Source of the DNA: Monomorium pharaonis
Taxonomy: Eukaryota; Arthropoda; Insecta; Hymenoptera; Formicidae
Length of the DNA: 64,000 bases
Reading direction: 5' to 3'
Assembly: GCF_013373865.1 (NCBI RefSeq)
Contig: NC_050475.1
Span: 13,489,821-13,553,820 of the forward strand
Within the stretch, counting starts at the first letter, position 1, and the number at the start of each line of letters is the position of its first letter. The notes under the pieces were generated by a model. It saw only the letters and a program-made list of their open reading frames with translations, made no database searches and was not told the origin of the DNA. The position numbers were made by a program, and so were the translations under genes. Shown here one piece after another: positions 24,401 to 36,700 of the stretch.

Positions 24401-25706
24401 ACTGTAAAAATTTTTTAAAAGAAAATGACGATGTTTTATTCTTATTTTATTCAAATCTATTTTATTCTTATTTATCTCAATGATTTTATGATATGTGTGA
24501 TTGAAAATGTGAGGAATTTGTCCGGTACTTACACGTTTTGTAACAAATTTTAGATGCGCTTGATAGGAGCCAGAAATCAATTGACCGAAACGTTGTATTA
24601 TTTGTTAATTCATTAATAAACAATTGCCAGATTTGTCACTATTGAAATGTTTTATTATCATTGCTTTGATTGCTGGCAACTTAACAACTGTCTATTTGGA
24701 TTATCCATGAATCTTTATAAAATTGCCGTCAGAAAATCGCTTCGGTGAAACAGATAATATCTGTAGATATCTTTAATAACAAATTTATGACATTTTATTA
24801 AAACTAATGAATTTTTTAAATAAATTACTGATCAAAATGTTCCAAAAATTATACATAACACAATACAACTAGGTATCGAAATTTTATGCAAATTTTATTA
24901 AAATTTTTTCACCAGAAAAAGCATTTATATAATTTTATTGTACTTATATCAAATTATATTCTTTTATATGTAAAAACAAATTTTAGAAAAATAGAATCAA
25001 AGAGCAACGAGACTAATTCTTGTAATGAACGAAAACGGAGAAGAGATAAGAACTTTGGAATAAAACTTTTAAGCACATCGAAAAAATTATTGACCATTGC
25101 AAAAGAAATTGAACAGGAAAAGTTGGAGAGTATGGAGTGTGAAAGGAGAATCAAGAAGAATAAAATTGCCGAGGTAAAAGTTTTATTGAAATTTTTTTTG
25201 ATAAAGAATAGACATGTAAACATGACATTTTAATAAGAATTTTATGAAAATGTTTTAATAAAATGTTTTAATAAAAAATTATTAACACTATTTAGTGAAA
25301 AGTAAGAACATTTTATAAAAATTGTAATAAATTTTTGATGAAAAAGCACAGATACTTTACATTAATTTATATGACTTTCTATTAAATATAATAAATTTTT
25401 ATGAAATTACAACAAAAATTTTTTATTAAAACTAATAAATATTTTTATTAAATTACAGAATGTTCTAAAATAAATATAAAATTTAATAAAATGTCATTAA
25501 AATTTTATCAAAATTTTATTAAAATTTGATTAGAATTTTTTTACTAGGAGACGGAAGAGAATCAAGCCTTGTCAACATTTCAAGAAATTGCCGTCGATCC
25601 TGAATACATATTAAGTAAAGTAGATACAGAAGCTTGGGTTAACAAACGTCCGGAACCGGATTTCAAGTATAAAAAATTAAAAAATGGTACTTTAGTCGAG
25701 ATGTAG
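15498..25706 (+). CDS. CUSTOS-like protein, four exons, 206 aa
   Basis: Exons: 15498-15636, 15874-16009, 24987-25173, 25548-25706. Introns begin GTAAAT, GTAAGC and GTAAAA and end in AAAAG, TTTAG and ACTAG. Phases 1, 2 and 0 match at every junction, and the spliced frame is 621 nt with a TAG stop. Residues 11-17 are an acidic SSSEDEV patch, residues 80-92 read SYIAKKLGEVLEQ, and residues 107-120 are a basic run leading to FGIKLL. These three features in this order resemble vertebrate CUSTOS, a small nuclear protein reported to act in Wnt signalling; the resemblance is by pattern and has not been tested by search. The C-terminus has conserved-looking KRPEPDFKY. The first ATG follows a short AT-rich leader. 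Intron 2 is 9 kb and filled with transposable elements, all of which must be spliced out. Confidence 0.7.
15637..15873 (+). other. Intron 1 of the CUSTOS-like gene
   Basis: 237 bp, GTAAAT to AAAAG, AT-rich, no embedded element seen. Confidence 0.65.
16010..17879 (+). other. Proximal part of intron 2, no gene seen
   Basis: AT-rich with scattered TTTTAATAAAATTT words like those near 25.3 kb. Small frames at 16974-17171 have no recognisable content. I see no exon, RNA gene or bounded element. Confidence 0.5.
17880..18262 (+). pseudogene. 3' remnant of a mariner (DD34D) transposase
   Basis: The frame from 17894 carries HDNARPHV and, after WKILPHPAYLPDFAPFDF, the next catalytic Asp. There are exactly 34 residues between the two Asp, the mariner DD34D spacing. 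After LQHYL near 18090 the frame shifts by one and the typical C-terminal tail continues in another frame to a stop near 18240 (QRWQKCVDAAQVF). The N-terminal helix-turn-helix and first Asp are missing. It lies in intron 2 of the CUSTOS-like gene, in the same orientation. Confidence 0.85.
18263..18904. other. AT-rich intronic DNA
   Basis: Between the mariner remnant and the tandem repeat; contains a GC-richer stretch around 18670-18770 (CGACGCGGTAGCGGCGCG) with no recognised function. Confidence 0.4.
18905..19500. repeat. About 215-bp tandem repeat, nearly three copies
   Basis: GAGATCTCTTGCGCGA-like, GAGTTATTTTCCACA, GTTCAAGGGGCTTCACAATG and TAATGTAAGTGGTGAATATT recur in order at about 18910, 19125 and 19340. 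Part of the unit reappears downstream at 19490-19640, 19800-19960 and 20195-20340 with diverged tails (TGTCAAAAATATT, AATTATATATGTATAATACA). Confidence 0.8.
19684..19796. repeat. GT-rich compound microsatellite
   Basis: Mixed GTGT, GTGC and GTAC units. Confidence 0.9.
20362..21115. repeat. Inverted repeat with about 235-bp arms
   Basis: CCCATTAAAAAAACC, AAAGCGTGCTTTCCAAAATA, GCTTAAACGGGCTTGAT and TTGGCGTGCCCGGCTC in the left arm (20362-20600) return inverted in the right arm (20888-21115). The 287-bp spacer has one short minus-strand frame of about 37 codons (KNDSIQKLIEKMEISVITDN) that could be a gene tail. It abuts the Penelope-like repeat at 21130, so it may be part of the same rearranged element. 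Confidence 0.6.
21130..21300 (-). repeat. Penelope-like terminal repeat, left copy
   Basis: Matches 24480-24655 in inverted orientation, including AATACAACGTTTCGGCC, ATCAAGTGCATCTAAAATTT and GTTACAAAACGTGTAA. Partial inverted terminal repeats are a known habit of Penelope-like elements. On the complementary strand a GGCC stem with an 11-nt loop is followed by GAAAC. Confidence 0.55.
21321..21530. mobile_element. MITE rich in GACGT words, copy 1
   Basis: CAGATAGCAA near the left side, then repeated TGACGT and ACGTCA words (about ten in 210 bp). It resembles 28715-29036 in composition and motif. Confidence 0.5.
21674..21999. mobile_element. CCCAGATAGCA/AATATTTAT MITE, truncated copy
   Basis: TCCCAGATAGCATACAATAT starts it. 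The interior TATGGTAAATAAAAAATAAA and GTCAAATCTAAGACCACAAA match the fuller copy at 28247-28611 in inverted orientation. It stops where the palindromic mariner at 22000 is inserted, and its continuation beyond 23228 is not clear. Confidence 0.7.
22000..23226. mobile_element. 1.23-kb palindromic mariner/Tc1 derivative with ~440-bp inverted ends
   Basis: Begins CACTGAGCAACAAAATTAAC and ends with the inverted complement, flanked by TA on both sides (21998-21999 and 23227-23228), the target used by the Tc1/mariner superfamily. The arms extend to about 22445 and 22780. The spacer holds the frame GKALRQIWHKIPQQLRGA, which looks like the C-terminal region of a Tc1-like transposase. So it appears to be an internal deletion and inversion product of an autonomous element. 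Both arms contain a small frame starting MNFSLQIEKKLK, a mirror effect. Confidence 0.8.
23242..23760 (-). pseudogene. Penelope-like reverse transcriptase, N-terminal part
   Basis: Read right to left, the region starts with LSLGDKFGVP (about 23645), passes a stop and frame change near 23540-23580, then continues as NNYIHKDFAYCKKCLKENDD, ITKADKGHVTVIMNTNTY and a Leu/Lys-rich stretch to 23242. The ADKG-x-x-x-V-I-M block is a recognisable signature just upstream of the catalytic RT motifs in Penelope-like elements. The catalytic domain and GIY-YIG nuclease are absent. It is cut on the left by the mariner at 22000-23226. Confidence 0.7.
23850..24335 (+). pseudogene. Penelope-like fragment, inverted partner of the preceding entry
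   Basis: The plus frame 23615-24292 includes KFENYLYSKLPERLLNEFF, TTKWIMNISNKPVPNRIARI and LSLGDKFGVP, the conserved region upstream of RT in Penelope-like elements. Nucleotides 23977-24340 are the inverted complement of 23490-23847 with a spacer of about 130 bp, so two 5' parts of the element stand head to head. The ORF start is arbitrary; only the second half is coding-like. Confidence 0.65.
24480..24655 (+). repeat. Penelope-like terminal repeat, right copy
   Basis: Inverted match of 21130-21300. Contains ATTGACCGAAACGTTGTATT and ends near CAATTGCCAGATTTG. The minus-strand frame 24386-24580 runs through it. Confidence 0.55.
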
Positions 25707-25728
25707 CATGACTTTTCTGATATCTTGT

Positions 25729-25734
25729 AATAAA
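25729..25734 (+). promoter_or_regulatory. Polyadenylation signal AATAAA of the CUSTOS-like gene
   Basis: AATAAA begins 23 nt after the TAG stop. A very short 3' untranslated region would result; other AATAAA-like words lie further on. Confidence 0.5.
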
Positions 25735-27608
25735 GCATGATTTGGAATTTTAACTGAAGTATGTGCTTAATAATGACCTTCAAATCATGAAATTCAGATA
25801 TGTAGAGTATTGTTTCACCTATACATTATTTTATTTACAATTTGCGTAAAGTTTTTAAATAAAAATGATTAGGAATATTAGAAATATTAAAATTTTTTAA
25901 TTCATATTATATTATAAAATTATATTATATAAATACAACTTAAAGAAACTTTGATAAATTTTTTGATAAAACGTTAAATTAAAAAATTATATTAAAGATA
26001 AACAAAGAAAAATATGCATACTAACATTTATAATATTGAATAAAACTCATGAATATATAATTTAATTTAACTCTCGTGTGCAACACTTCACGAAAAATTA
26101 AGTTGATATACTATATGGCGTGGAACACTCCAGTGTATTTTTGCTATTGCCATGTGTAAACTATGATGTATTAGGAATCGAAAAATTTCCGAGTATTTAT
26201 TGAATCTCTGGAGAGATAACTCAATGGTATTCGAAAAAGATTTTTAATTTTAACATAGTAAAAAGAATTATTAAAGTAAAACATGTAAAAAATTATTTTA
26301 TAAAAAAATTATAACTTTTGTTTTTTAATATTTTAAAAAATTCTTGCGAGAATTGTACTCTTCAGATGATACATAATAAGGAAAAAATAAGCCCTATAGT
26401 GCGCATTCCAAAAAAGATTTTTTTTTCAGGTGTAAAGTGGTTTATCTTAGACGAAATAGAAATTGATCGAATAATGAAAACTTTATTTTTTTTATGTTAA
26501 ATTAATTTTTTTAACATTTTATGGTATTTAAATTTAAAAAGTAATATAAAGATGGGTATACACTTAGCGAATAGCGAACGCGAACATCTCGCATTATTGT
26601 CATTCGGCAAATGTATGTACCAAAGCGAATGCGAATAAAACGTTCGATTCGCGTTTGGATTGATTCCCTCATGAGGTGGTACATCAAAGACAGTTCGTGC
26701 ACGATGTGGACGGATTACATACTGTTTGTTGCTGTTCGCTGTTGTTTGCTTTTTGTACATATATAACTTTTTTGATATCATAACCGACGTCACCGTTATC
26801 GTACGTTATAATCGTAGTGTGTTATAACGATTTTGTCTGCGTTTCGATATATCCCGGCAGTAGCAAGATTCTGTAACTTGTTATCTCGTCGTTATGTGCT
26901 CATAACGACAGTTACGCAGATATTTTATATTGTGAAAAAGCTGCGCAACGACAGTATAATGATACCGACACTTCCTAACAAGTTACAGTATCGCACTACA
27001 GTAGGCCTATTCTGTAGCTTTTAACAACAGTATCATTATATTGTCGTTGCGCAGTTTTTTGTTATATATAATATGCGCACAATGACAATATGACGACATC
27101 GAAACTGTCGTTAAGAGTTACAGAATAGGTCTACAGGACTAAAAAATAAGCTTAATTGTCAAACGCGGACATACAGTGAACGAACATCGAATATGATCGA
27201 ATACTGACGTTTGCGAAACGTCTAATTGAGAAAAGGACTTTAGAACACGAACGCGAATGTCCGAACCAATGTCTTCGTAATCTCTATTTAAACATTTTTA
27301 TATAGATTATATTGTATGCTCAGCGTAATCGTTCCTGCGCTTCTTCATGTTAAAAAAACGAGATAATAACGTACTGTGCATAATAACCATATAAATATGC
27401 AGTTTATAATTTTATTAAATTATATTGAAAGAGAAAACAAAGAGAAGAGAAAATTTAAATAACGTTAGAAGAAACCTACGAGACACTCAAAATCTGTTCA
27501 GTATAGAAGAAAATGCATTAAAAAAATTATATAAGTAAGTATTTTGATATATATATATATATAAAATATATATATAAAATATATAAAAAATATATATATG
27601 TTATATAT
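25735..27608. other. Intergenic DNA with decayed MITE hairpins
   Basis: 25.8-26.5 kb is AT-rich without genes. From 26550 to 27340 the base composition is more even and words pair at a distance: CTGCGCAACGACAGTATAAT (26940) is inverted at 27030-27054, and CGACAGTTACGC and AACGACAG recur. It is probably one or two decayed foldback MITEs. The frames at 26318-27024 have no recognisable product. Confidence 0.5.
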
Positions 27609-27905
27609 ATATCCCAGTAAACACACTTTTATAACTATGCTACAATTACATAATTCAGTATAATCGAATATAACAAGTTATATAATGGAGTTGTAATTTG
27701 TAATATACTCATTCCTTGTAATTTTCCACTCAAGAAAGCAATAATGTTATATAACAGCTATATTTAATTGTAACAGTTACGTATATGTAATATTATTGAC
27801 ACATTAAAAACATAACTGTAATGAAATAAATATATAACATGTTGCATTGTGAAAATATTGAAATAATATAATTATAATGTAAAAAAAAAAATTTACGTTG
27901 TTTCT

Positions 27906-28110
27906 CAACAAGCATCGTTACCATCTCACCATAGTCACACATCTGGGACTGATACTTCCGCGGTCATCCATCCAACTGTGAACCGCCGCTGACATTGCTT
28001 GACTTCGAAGATCGTGCGCAACCTAGTACTTTGTGATAATCCATGAACACTTGATGCTCATGAATACATATTTGTTATAGATCAGTTCAATAGATGTCAG
28101 AAACATGAAA
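27906..28110. repeat. Dispersed repeat shared with 43240-43430
   Basis: TTGCTTGACTTCGAAGATCGT, then TTTGTGATRATCCATGAA and GAATACATATTTGTTRTAGAT occur in the same order at both places. The second place is inside the Gypsy integrase, so this is a mobile or retro-inserted piece; no termini recognised. Confidence 0.65.
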
Positions 28111-28246
28111 CTTGTAGTTAACTAATATTTTTATAAATAAATATTTTATAATTATTTCCTGATTTTTACATATGCTAAATAACATGTAGAATAACTTATA
28201 AAAATATGTTTTTGCTGTGTTCTTTTAATAAAGCTAAATTATACCC

Positions 28247-28611
28247 CAGACAGCATGCAATATTTGTAAAATATTTGTAAAACATTTATATTTATTTAAA
28301 TATTTTATAAATATTTATCCAAATATTTTATAAATATTTTTGTGGTCTTAGATTTGACAAATCATAAAAATTTATCAATTATAAAAATATTTATGAAATA
28401 TTTATAAATAATTACAAAATATTACTTATACAAATTTTTATTTTTTATTTACCATAAATATTATATAAAATAGTTAGTCTATATTTTAATAATATGTTGA
28501 ATAAAGATTTTTTTCTTTGTGTATATAAAATATGTGTAAAATATTTATATAATATTTTGAAAGAATAAATATTAATAAATATTTATCATAAATATTATGT
28601 GCTCTTTGGGA
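28247..28611. mobile_element. CCCAGACAGCA/AATATTTAT MITE, full copy
   Basis: CCCAGACAGCATGCAATATT at one end, GTGCTCTTTGGG at the other. The interior is built of AAATATTTATAA words. The inverted relative at 21674-21999 shares GTCTTAGATTTGAC. Confidence 0.7.
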
Positions 28612-28714
28612 TAATTCTAAATATTGGTAGTATTAATTATATAAAATATTATATTAATTATTAATAATGTTGTTTATTAGCCAATCTTTAAATAATGATT
28701 AATAGTTATAGGTA

Positions 28715-29036
28715 GCAAGATGTCAAATAGACCTCAATAATTCGTCATTTGAGGTCAAATCGTCAATTATTACAAAGAATTATAGTTAACGTCAGTAATT
28801 AGTCATTAATAAAACCTTATTAATACGTCGTAAAATAATCAATTAACTGACGTTATTAATTAATCAAGAATATGACGCCGGAAATACGTTATAGGATGGA
28901 TAAATATACTGACGTATAATTAATAGGTCAAAAAATGACGTTACTATTACGTCTTAATTTGGTAACATGACATCCGCGACCTTAAATGACGAATTATTGA
29001 CGTCCAGTGAACGTCCAGGTCACCTTGTTACTTGGG
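28715..29036. mobile_element. MITE rich in GACGT words, copy 2
   Basis: GGTAGCAAGATG at the left and CACCTTGTTACTTGGG at the right, with at least a dozen ACGTCA/TGACGT-type words between. Same class as 21321-21530. Confidence 0.5.
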
Positions 29037-29329
29037 AAATCAATATATGTTGCAACAATTACATATAAGAATATATATATATATATATATATATGTTACA
29101 TGTTACATGTTATTTGATGTTTGCTGGATATAATATTAATAATAAATTTTGCGTTATATAAATATTACATTATGTAAGTATAACATGCATTATGTAACAC
29201 GAGTAAACAAATAATATATAACAGTTATATAATAAAATATAACAGATGTTATAATAAATTAATGCTTCAATGTTATATAACTTAAAATATGTTTGCTGAG
29301 ATATATATATAAAAAAAAAATATATATAT

Positions 29330-31093
29330 TGTCACTTTTTCCTCCGCGCGGGGAGAAGCCGTGAGCAAAAGAGAGCGACAACGAAGACAGACCGAAGCGA
29401 CGATAAAATACTGCCGACCGCGTGCCTAACTTTCCGCGCGCGAATCTTGGCCGCACACGAACGATCGGATTCGGCGCCAGACATGCTCGACGACACGTCA
29501 ACTTACGAAATTCACCAAGAATGGCCTTAATTCACGCGCGAAAAGACGGCCAGCTCACCTAACGGCAGAGGGGCAGAGTTGAGGAAAGGGGCATACGCTA
29601 CACAAGAGCGCGGAACGCAACAAGGGAAAATCAAATGCGGACAAATCGAATAATGATAAGAAAAATAACGTTTAGTGTCGAAAAGAGAAGATAAATAAAA
29701 GAACGAAAAATAAAAAGTTAACGTGCCAAACGCGGACGATATTTACACGCGCCAACCGGTACGCACACACGTGAACGTTGGCTCGATTGTTTCGCTAATC
29801 CCCGAGCGCGCGGGCACGACCTTCTTCACGCGCAATACACAATGCTTCGGGCGGGCGAGATGTGCCGACAATCCCGGCATCCATAGATACCGCGACCGCG
29901 ATACTCGGCCCGCTATGCTTTTCTTCCCCGAAATCGATTTTGGCACACGAAATTACTCACGCGGCTCGACACTCGCGAGCGATATCCGCGGGGACTATGT
30001 TTCCCACGCGGCGTTATGCGGCTCGCATGGGCTTTGCGGCGCACGCGGTCGCTACTTCCCGGGAGAACCGCTCACGGAATCCGCTCTCCTCTTCGACCAC
30101 GATACTCGACGCAATATCGCCTCTCTCGCTTGAGTCCGACAAGTTACCCAAAATCACGAGGCCGCCCTGCGGCTTACGCAACATGAACACGAAATGATGT
30201 CGGACGCAGAACGAGAGTGGGGTGACCCGTCGGCCAGTGGCTTTACAAACGCGATCGCGACGAAACAACTGGGCCACCTCACCGATACGTATCCTAGTTG
30301 CTCGTCACTTTCTCGTCACCAGTTGCCGTCTTTCGAGCACCACGTTCTCTCTCCTCGCACTCCTTGGCGGGCTCGATCGTCGAAACCGATAACGCTCAAT
30401 GAACCGATAGGGAAACCGCAAGTAGTACATTTAACAGTACGCACGCAAAAGCACGGGGAATCGCGGTCGATCCGCGATCAATGTCGCGAGCCCCCACTAA
30501 AGGCTGCGCGCCAGTTTTCGCGCATCCCGTTGATCCAATCACTGCAGGACGAGCAGTGCTCTACGAGCCCCCCGCGAAGATAGAATTTTTCCGCCGGCAA
30601 CCTCCGGCGCCTCTCGACGATCCCTGCTGCCTTTCAATTCTCACGGGAGGGTCCCGCATCCCGCGAGGGAGTTCCGCGGCCTCGGCCTCCAGGCCCGCGC
30701 GCCACCTCCAAGGTGCTCGCCGTTATCCGGTTGTCAGCCGGGGCGCCGATTTCCGTACGATGGCTCCAGCTTTCCCGGTGCTTGGTGCGCTCGCTCGCGC
30801 CCCGCCCCCTTCGGCGGTCACTTGCTTTTGGCCGTATTTGCGGAATCCTCCGGGCGTGCCCCTCCTTCCGCACTTGCCGCTGCCTTTTCTTCGAACTCCT
30901 GGCTGTTGGTGCGGTGAGGTGCTCGCCGAGTTACCGAAAAAAATATACAATATTTAGCCTATTTACTTTATATTCGTCGCAATTCCCCCGGGAGATTTCC
31001 CGATTCGCTCTCGCTTCTCCGTCCGGCGCGAACTCGCAGCCTGTGACGGGAGAGGGACGCTGCTTGTCGTGACAGCGGAACTGCCACGTCACA
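29330..31093. mobile_element. GC-rich 1.76-kb LTR-like unit, copy 1
   Basis: Begins TGTCACTTTTTCCTCCGCG and ends CTGCCACGTCACA, the TG...CA form of an LTR, flanked by ATAT on the left and ATAC on the right. It is far more GC-rich than its surroundings. Copy 2 at 31195 aligns along its length. The GC-rich frames of 60-160 codons on both strands overlap one another and have no recognisable domain. No PBS, PPT or pol was found beside it, so a solo LTR is the likeliest reading. Confidence 0.6.
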
Positions 31094-31886
31094 ATACATT
31101 CATTAAAATTTCTTAAATACTGTTTATTTAAAGAAAAAGAAATAGTGACACAATATATTGTTACAAAAATAATAAAATATTTTATTATTTATATTGTCAC
31201 GACTTTTTCCTCCGCGCGGGGGAAAGTCGCGAGCAAAAAAAAGTAGCGACAACGACGATAAACCGGAGCGACGGAAAAATACCGTCATCCGGGAACACCC
31301 GTTTAACTTCTTGCATGCGAATCTCGGCGACACAAAATGACCAGGTTGGGCGCCAGACATGTTTGACATGTCGATTCGCGAGATTCACTACAATAGCCTG
31401 TTCCAGAATTCACGCGCGAAAAGACGGCTAGCTCTCCTAACGGTAAAGGGGCAGGGTCAAGGAAAGGGGCACACGCTACGCGAGAGCGCGGAGCGCAACA
31501 ACAAAGCAAACGCTGCGAATAATAGTAACAAAAGAAAATTTATTTAAAGAAAGGAAAATTTACATAAGAACGGAAAATAAAAGTCTATGAACCGCGACGT
31601 AAAGGACGATATCACGCACCGAACGATACGGGCGCATGTGTGCGTCGACTCACCGACCTCGCTAATCCGGCAGCGCGCGGGCACAACCTTCCACTTGCGC
31701 GATACACTTTTTCGGGCGGGCGTGATGTGCCGACAACCATAGATCGCGACCACGATATCCGGCCCACGACGCTTACCCTTCCTGAAACCGACTTCAACAT
31801 ATTAAATTACTCACGCTTCGCGACGCACACGCACGATATCCGCGGGGACTATATTTCCCACGCGGCGCTATGCGGTTCGCACGGGC

Positions 31887-32774
<888 letters not shown>

Positions 32775-33708
32775 CGCACGGGCGAGGGCTTTGCGGCGCG
32801 CGGCGCACGCGGTTACTGCTTCCTGGGAGAATCGCGACCGAAATCCTCTCTTCTCCGAGGCCACGATACACGACGCGATACCGCCCCTCTCGCTTGAGTC
32901 CGACAATTTACCGAAACGCGAAGCCGCCCCGCGGTTGACGCAACACTAACACGAACGCGAGTCGGACCCAGAACGAGAATAGGGTGGCTCGCCAGCCAGT
33001 GGCTTCACAAACGCGATCACAGCTAAATAGCAGGACCACCTCACCAATACGTCTCCCGGTTTCTACGGCCTCTCTGTCACCGGCTGCGGTCCTCTCGGCA
33101 CCAGGCTACCTGACACGGGTTCGCCCTCCGGCACCGACAATCGCCCCTCGATTCTGAGGACGGGCTCGATCACCAATCGATAACAATGGAGTAAGTCGGG
33201 ACGCTACAAATGTCTCTACAGACTGCACGCAAAAGCACGGGGGATCGCGGCCGATTTGCGATCCATGCCGCGAACCCTCCCACCAAGGGTTGCGCGCTCG
33301 TCCTCGCGCATCTCGCTACCCCAATCACTGCAGGGCAAGCTGTCCTACGCCCGCAGGACCATGAGCGCTGTTAATCTTTCGGGTGCCCCACGGGCCCCTC
33401 CGCGAAGACAAGATTTTTCCGCCGGCAACCTCCGGCACTTCCCGGCGGTCCCCCGCTGTCGGCCGTTGCCAGGCGGCTTGGCGGAATCCTTCGGGCGCGT
33501 TCCTCCTTCCGCACTTGCCGCTGCCTCTCCCTTGAAATTCCGGCTGTTGATGCGGTGAGGTGCTTGCCGAGTTACCGGAAAGAAACGCAAAATATTTAAG
33601 CTACTTATACTATATTCGTCGCCATTCTCCCGGGAGATTTCTCGATTCGCTATCGCTTCTCCGCCCGGCGCAAACTCGCTGCCTGTGACGGGGGAGGGAC
33701 GCTGCTTA

Positions 33709-36700
33709 CAGGGCCGGATTAAGGTATTTTGAGGCCCGAGACTATTGACTTCATGGAGGCCCTTTGACGAAAAAGCGGAGGGGGGAGGGATTTTATAGAA
33801 AAGATATACAAATTATTTTTTTTCATAAAGTTTTTATACAAATAAATGCTAACAATAAAATAAAAATCTAATAAAAAATCTAATTTTAATTACATTTTGT
33901 TTATTTAAAAATGTTTCTTTCGACATTTTTTTTCCGCGAACTCTTTAATAATGTCGTCGAAATCCAAAGTTCTCAACAATTCGGTTTCGATAGCTAATCT
34001 CGTCAAAGATGATAGACGGCTATCAAGCATTGTTGATCTATACACATTTTTTATTCTTTTTAAAACTGAAAATGACCTTTCGGCCTCACAATTTGCGACG
34101 GGAGTAGTCAAAAATAATCTATATGCAATGCAAACATTTGGGAAAACATCGACCATACCGCTATTAATTATCCAATTCAAAACTTTTAAGGGATTTAATA
34201 GATTGTTACTTTTTCCATATTGATTTGAAAAAAAACCTTTAGGTTGTAGTTTTAGCAGCAATATGAATTGTTCCAATTCATGAATCAATTGTTCTTCCAA
34301 GTCTTGAGAATAAACTTTTATAAGGTTTTTAGCACTTACTTGCATCTCATCAAGGCTAATAATTAATAGTTTTGTGAGAAAGCCAAACAACCCTGTTATT
34401 TGGCTATAAGCTTCGCTCCGTTTCTGTAGTTCACTTACAAGTTTATCGATGATCGCGTAAAACGTTTCGATTCGGAATTTATCAGATTTTTCAAATGTTT
34501 CCATTTCTTTCACACCGTCGCATAACTTTTTTGCTTTTCTTCTTTTATCCGCGTCAGAATATTCTTGATTGACAAATTTACTAAGGTCTTTTGATTCACT
34601 TTCTAGTTTTGAAAATTTATCTCGCAAATTTTTCACAAATTCGATCAGTGAAAAAAGCATGTTACTAGCTGTGTTCAAATCTATTTCAACTTGTTGAAGA
34701 AACTGACTAACGGTATTAAATCGATTGAGAATACGATGCCAAAACACAGCCATAAATACATTTTCAAGTTTGATCATACTGTTTAATAAAGATGTAGCTT
34801 CGTGTCGAGTATCCGATTTTTGATCTTTATCTTCCGCTATGGAAGACAAAGCTTTATAAATTCCGTCGAAATTTTCAATCAAATCTTTAGAAGCATCAGC
34901 TCTACACGACCATCGGGTAACTGATAAACTTGTCAGTTTTGAGTTATTTTGATTTTCTAGAACATTCCATCTATGCGTTGAAGCGCCAAAAAACGAATAC
35001 AATCGTTGCAAAAGACCAAAATAATTTTTAGAATGAATGCATTCATCGACGCTACGTTCTCCGACCAAGTTTAAAGAATGAGCAACACAAGGAACGTAGA
35101 ATGCTAATTTATTTTGTTCTTTTAAACATGCTTGCAGGCCGGAGTATTTGCCAGACATATTACTAGCATTATCATACGTTTGTGCACGACAATCAGCTAT
35201 ATTTATATCATGTTCTTCAAGTAACTGTAATATTTCGGTACTCAATGATTTGCCTTTATGGCTTGTAATTTGTAGGAAACAAAAGAATCGTTCATGAATA
35301 TGATCATTGAAATAATATCGAAATATCACAGATAGTTGATCTACGTGCGAAATGTCTGGAGTAGAATCGACAATGAGTCCCCAATACTTAGATTCTTTAA
35401 TCTCATTTTTAATCTGCGTTAGAATCTTTCTAGACATTAATTCAATAAATTCTTCGCAAATAGTTTTTGATAAGTAGGAAACATTTCCTCTACCTTTATT
35501 TGCATACATATTTATATGCTGTTTTAAAAAAGGATCAAATTCACCAATCAATTCTAATACGCCTAAATAATTACCATTATTTGATGATCCAATCACTTCA
35601 TTAGTACCACGAAATGAAAGACCTCTTTCAGATAAAAATCGAATAGCGGCAAGAATTCTTTTTAATACTTCCGTCCAATATTTAATTTCGGATTGCATTT
35701 TATTAATCATATCTTTATCGACGTGTGCATCTTTTTGTATAAAATTAATCCAATCTACCGTACATCGATTATGCTCTTTACTATTTTCATGATTGCAAAT
35801 CGTTTCGTCGGCTTTTTTCCAATTAGAGAATCCATTCTTCACAAACGTGTTGTCATGATCCTTTGAAAACAGCTTACAAACATAGCAAAATACTTTTCCA
35901 GTGGATTCAGAAAACATCAACCATTTTCGATTACATCGTTCGCCATTTTTCAATTCTCTTTCAAAATACTTAGGAGAAAAATATCTATTTTGTTTTAAGT
36001 ACTCTCGTTTTGAAGACTTAAAAGTAGAATTCTTATTCTGGAAAATCGAGTATCCTGCATTTATATATTTTTCACGCTGATTTTCGTTTAATTTTAGTGG
36101 CCATAAAGCAGGATCTTTTTGTAACACATCTAAAAGTAAAAATAAAAATACTTTAGACGAAACAAATTTTTAAAAATGAATACTTTAAACAAAACCCGTG
36201 TTCCTGCTAAAATGTTGGATACAAAAAGATATAAAACTTATGTTAATCATAATAATGTTTTTCATATCCTATAGGATTAAAGGATTTTTTTCGCAGACTA
36301 CGTAAATATGTGACATTGAATGAACCATTGATTGTTTGAAAGCATGACGTATATCAATTTTACAAGCTAAAATATGAATCTATTAATCGATATTAGATCA
36401 CGACAATAACGATGATAAATTATACATGTAATTAAATGTACACTTACAGATTGGTTATATTTTTCCAAGAAAAATAATTTTTTTTAAATATAAAAATATA
36501 TAATTTTGTTGTTCTGTCTATCCTAAGAATAATTATAAAATTGTGAAAATATACCTGCATTTGTTTCCGTCGTTATGACTGATAAACTTTCAGTTTTATT
36601 TGTATGACTAGCTTCAATTGAAACTTCGTTTTCGCTATCATAAACATCATTTTCAATGCGATCTTTATTACTCTGATATGTATCTTCAGTATGCAAGTAA

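Larger units (their letters stand above)
27609..29302. mobile_element. CCCAGTAAACA-ended element containing two later MITEs
   Basis: The left end CCCAGTAAACACAC and right end ATGTTTGCTGAGA are inverted and the inner halves share TATAATATAACA-type words. MITEs at 28247-28611 and 28715-29036 interrupt it. It is related in termini to the clean hairpin at 48820-48977. Confidence 0.5.

Noticed and set aside
26318..27024. Frames of 60-98 codons on both strands
   Set aside because: Overlapping, without splice context or recognisable motif; the region has decayed hairpins.
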